NCBI RefSeq assembly: GCF_020215645.1
Contig: NZ_CP084058.1
Coordinates: 6,634,001 to 6,698,000, forward strand
Reading direction: 5' to 3'
DNA from: Nonomuraea gerenzanensis
GTDB lineage: Bacteria > Actinomycetota > Actinomycetes > Streptosporangiales > Streptosporangiaceae
DNA length: 64,000 nt
Made by a program: the position numbers and the translations under genes. The notes below the pieces were generated by a model that did no database searches, had not been told where the DNA came from, and was given only the letters and a program-made list of their open reading frames with translations. Positions 61,825 to 64,000 of the stretch are shown piece after piece (position 1 is the stretch's first letter; every line of letters starts with the position of its first letter).

Positions 61825-61945
61825 CGCGCGACCAGGACTGACCACGGGCGACCGTACCGCACCACGGCCCTCGACCACCCCGCCGGTCGAGGGCTTCGCT
61901 CATGTCCGGCGATCGCACGACCGGCGGCAAGCGCCGGCCCGCGAG

Positions 61946-62352
61946 GTGCGGCCCGGCCGGACCATCCCCGGCGGGCTCGGGCGTCCTGAGGCGCAGGTGC
62001 ACGCCACCCGGCTCATCGCCCGCCTGGCCGACCTCACCAACGCCCGCCCCGTGTTCGTGCCGCTGCCCGGCGTGGTCGCCACCGGCGCGATCCGCGAGGC
62101 GCTGCTCCAGGACCCCGACCTGGCCGACGTGAGGCCCAGTGGCACGACCTGACGGTCACGCTGACCGGCATCGGCGACCTGGCGCCCGGCGGGTCATCGG
62201 CGTCGAAGCGGGCGACGTTCCGCGCCGTCGGGCGGCGGATCGGGATCGCGCGCGGGCTGCGCAAGCTCGCGGCGATCAGGGCGGCCGGCGAGGGCGGCCG
62301 GGTCAACGTGCTCATCACCGACCTGCGGGTGGCGCGCCGGCTCTGCTCCTGA
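61946..62352 (+). pseudogene. Remnant of a SorC/DeoR-type sugar-binding transcriptional regulator
   Basis: Two fragments in different frames match the sugar-binding domain of SorC-family regulators. Fragment 1 (about 61955-62130) reads GGLGRPEAQVHATRLIARL, then ARPVFVPLPGVVATGAIREA and LLQDPDLADV. Fragment 2 (62140-62352, shifted by one frame) reads WHDLTVTLTGIGDLAP, then IARGLRKLAAIRAAGEGG and VNVLITDLRVARRL before TGA. The family's intervening residues (the DVALVGIG approach and the GDI block) are mostly lost and the N-terminal HTH is absent. A frameshift plus deletions fit gene decay. It lies immediately before the AraC gene. Confidence 0.7.
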
Positions 62353-62361
62353 CGCTCCGGT

Positions 62362-63393
62362 GTGTCCTTTTACCTGGAACGCCGAGATCGCCGACGACGA
62401 TCATTCGGTGTGCTGCTCCGCAACCGTTCCGTCTTCGCCAGCTCCGACCTCGACGAAGTGCGCGGCGAGGTCGCCAAGGTGTTCTGCCCGCACCGGCTCG
62501 ACCTGTCCGGGGACGCGGGCCTGCTGTCGGCCCGGTTCAACTCCGTCCAGCTCGGCTCGGTCCGCGTCAGCTACCTGGACTACGGGGCCGACGTGCACAT
62601 CGAGCCGGGCGACCTGGAGACGTTCTTCCTGGTCATGATCCCGCTCGCCGGGCGCAGCCTGATCCGCGCCGGCGAGGCGGAGATCGTCTCCACCCCGTCG
62701 CTGGCCTCGCTGCCCTCGCCGACCCGCCACCTCGACATGCGGTGGGCCGCCGGCTGCCCCCAGCTGCTGGTCAAGTTCGAGCGGGCCTCGATCGAGCGCT
62801 CGCTTGAGCAGCTGCTCGGCGAGCCGCTCGACGCCCCGGTCGTCTTCGACCTCGGCGTGGACCTGACGGCGGGCTGGGCCAGGTCCTGGCGGGACCTGGC
62901 CGACCTGCTCGTCAAGGAGGCCGAGCGCGACGACGGGCTGGGCGGCCATCCGCTGGCCGTCGCGCACCTGGAGAACGCGCTGACCACGCTGCTGCTGACC
63001 ATGCAGCCCTCCAACTACTCGGCGCGGCTGACGGCCCCCAGGCCGCCGGCGCTGCCGAAGGTGGTGCGGCGGGCGATGGAGTTCATCGAGGAGCACGCGC
63101 ACCTGCCGCTCACCACCGCCGACGTCGCCGGCGCCGTCGCGGTCAGCAGCCGCTCGCTCCAGGAGGGGTTCCGTGCGCATCTGGGGCTGACCCCGATGGC
63201 CCACCTGCGGCGGGTACGGCTGGCGCGGGTGCACGACGAGCTGAGCGCGGCCGACCCCGCCCGGGTCACGGTGACCACGGTGGCCGCCCGGTGGGGCTTC
63301 CTGCACCAGGGCCGGTTCGCCGCCCAGTACCGCGACAGGTACGGGCAGCCGCCGTCGGAGACGCTGCGCAGAGGTTCCGCGCCGGGTGGATGA
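62362..63393 (+). CDS. AraC-family transcriptional regulator (343 aa)
   Basis: The N-terminal ~200 residues are an AraC-binding-like domain of the type found with aromatic/styrene genes (SFYLERRDRRRRSFGVLL; LDYGADVHIEPGDLETFFLV). The C-terminal double HTH reads FIEEHAHLPLTTADVAGAVA, VSSRSLQEGFRAHLGLTPMA and ARWGFLHQGRFAAQYRDRYG. It starts at GTG 62362. The next gene, 105 bases downstream on the same strand, is a styrene-monooxygenase-like flavoprotein and its probable target. Confidence 0.92.
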   Translation: MSFYLERRDRRRRSFGVLLRNRSVFASSDLDEVRGEVAKVFCPHRLDLSGDAGLLSARFNSVQLGSVRVSYLDYGADVHIEPGDLETFFLVMIPLAGRSLIRAGEAEIVSTPSLASLPSPTRHLDMRWAAGCPQLLVKFERASIERSLEQLLGEPLDAPVVFDLGVDLTAGWARSWRDLADLLVKEAERDDGLGGHPLAVAHLENALTTLLLTMQPSNYSARLTAPRPPALPKVVRRAMEFIEEHAHLPLTTADVAGAVAVSSRSLQEGFRAHLGLTPMAHLRRVRLARVHDELSAADPARVTVTTVAARWGFLHQGRFAAQYRDRYGQPPSETLRRGSAPGG

Positions 63394-63498
63394 GATCCGC
63401 GCTCAGCGGATGGCCCGGCCCCGGGCGCCGGCCGTACCGTTCTTGTCAGGCGCCGATCATCCACCTCTCCACTCGACCCCCGGAAGGGACACCTCACC

Positions 63499-64000
63499 AT
63501 GCGCGACATCCTCATCGTCGGCGCCGGGCAGGCGGGGCTCCACCTGGCCATCGGCCTGCTCCAGCACGGCTACGACGTCACCGTGGTCTCCAACCGCACC
63601 CCCGAGTCCATCCGCGACGGCCGGGTCATGTCCGGCCAGGCCATGTTCGGCACGGCGCAGGCCCTGGAGCGCGAGCTGGGCCTGGACCGGTGGGCCGGGC
63701 TCTGCCCGCCCATCGACGGCATCGCGCTGACGGTGCCCGGCCCGGACGGCGGCAAGGCGCTCGACTGGGCGGCGCGGCTGGACGTGCCGGCCCGCTCGGT
63801 GGACCAGCGGGTGAAGATGCCGGCCTGGCTGGGCGAGTTCGAGCGGCTCGGCGGCAAGCTCGTCCTGCACGACGCCACCGCCGAGGACCTGGAGCGGTAC
63901 GCGGCCCGGCACGACCTGGTCCTGGTCGCGGCAGGGAAGGGGGAGATCGCCTCGCTCTTCGAGCGGGACCCCGCGCGCTCGCCGTACAGCGCCCCGCAGC
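63499..64000 (+). CDS. Styrene/indole monooxygenase-like flavoprotein, N-terminal part (cut by right edge)
   Basis: The frame is open to the window end (167 codons visible). The start ATG 63499 has GGAAGG about 11 bases upstream. The N-terminus is an FAD Rossmann fold, ILIVGAGQAGLHLAIGLLQH, followed by VTVVSNRTPESIRDGRVMSG, a pattern of StyA-type two-component monooxygenases, which epoxidise styrene or hydroxylate indole using FADH2 from a reductase. The reductase (StyB-like), if any, is beyond the window. The AraC gene upstream supports an inducible aromatic-compound role. Confidence 0.85.
   Translation, partial: MRDILIVGAGQAGLHLAIGLLQHGYDVTVVSNRTPESIRDGRVMSGQAMFGTAQALERELGLDRWAGLCPPIDGIALTVPGPDGGKALDWAARLDVPARSVDQRVKMPAWLGEFERLGGKLVLHDATAEDLERYAARHDLVLVAAGKGEIASLFERDPARSPYSAPQ

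Overview
The window is high-GC DNA with GTG and occasional TTG starts, AGGAGG-type ribosome sites, LAL/LuxR, AfsR-type, F420-type and Tat-exported proteins. This points to a filamentous actinomycete, most likely Streptosporangiaceae (Nonomuraea-like); the genus is an inference. I see no tRNA or rRNA gene, integrase, transposase or CRISPR array.

Region 1 (about 433-32866) is the striking part: a 32-kb island built as two divergent arms from a central control region at 15960-16088. The left arm (minus strand, from the centre outward) encodes a dynamin-like GTPase, a membrane-anchored GrpE-like protein, a second dynamin-like GTPase, an Hsp70 ATPase domain fused to a CD225/dispanin membrane domain, a 79-aa acidic protein, a caspase-family protease, a large LuxR/AAA (LAL) regulator, a 74-aa protein, an 80-aa HTH-only LuxR protein, a helical-repeat CHAT protease and a 144-aa beta-rich protein. 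The right arm (plus strand) encodes a second LAL regulator, a paralogous caspase, two TPR-CHAT proteases, a third dynamin-like GTPase, a TRAFAC-type GTPase and a tail-anchored protein. Several joints are 4-bp start/stop overlaps. The parts list (STAND-type sensors, caspase and CHAT proteases, membrane-remodelling GTPases, chaperone-like ATPase plus exchange factor) resembles the NTPase-protease conflict or programmed-death systems known in multicellular bacteria, but I do not know this arrangement as a described system.

Region 2 (32868-41589): a Tat-exported KstD-like flavoprotein, a secreted amidase and a secreted M23 peptidase sharing an almost identical C-terminal domain, an AfsR/SARP-NB-ARC-TPR regulator with a Gly/Ala repeat linker, and a beta-propeller-like protein containing ten copies of GCCGGT.

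Region 3 (41730-53100): a 1950-aa exported protein (PD-(D/E)XK-like motif, VWD domain, ten ~105-aa repeats), a deaminase, an LLM oxidoreductase, an Lrp/AsnC regulator, an ABC-2 permease without an adjacent ATPase, TetR and LysR regulators and a Gmad2-like lipoprotein.

Region 4 (53119-64000): beta-phosphoglucomutase plus a GH65 phosphorylase that runs in frame into an HTH-PPOX protein, a phytase-like secreted protein, TetR, a PrmC/HemK-like methyltransferase with a possible RNA leader, two small membrane proteins, a ricin-type lectin, a decayed SorC-type regulator, an AraC regulator and the start of a styrene-monooxygenase-like flavoprotein cut by the right edge. The left edge cuts an ABC exporter ATPase.
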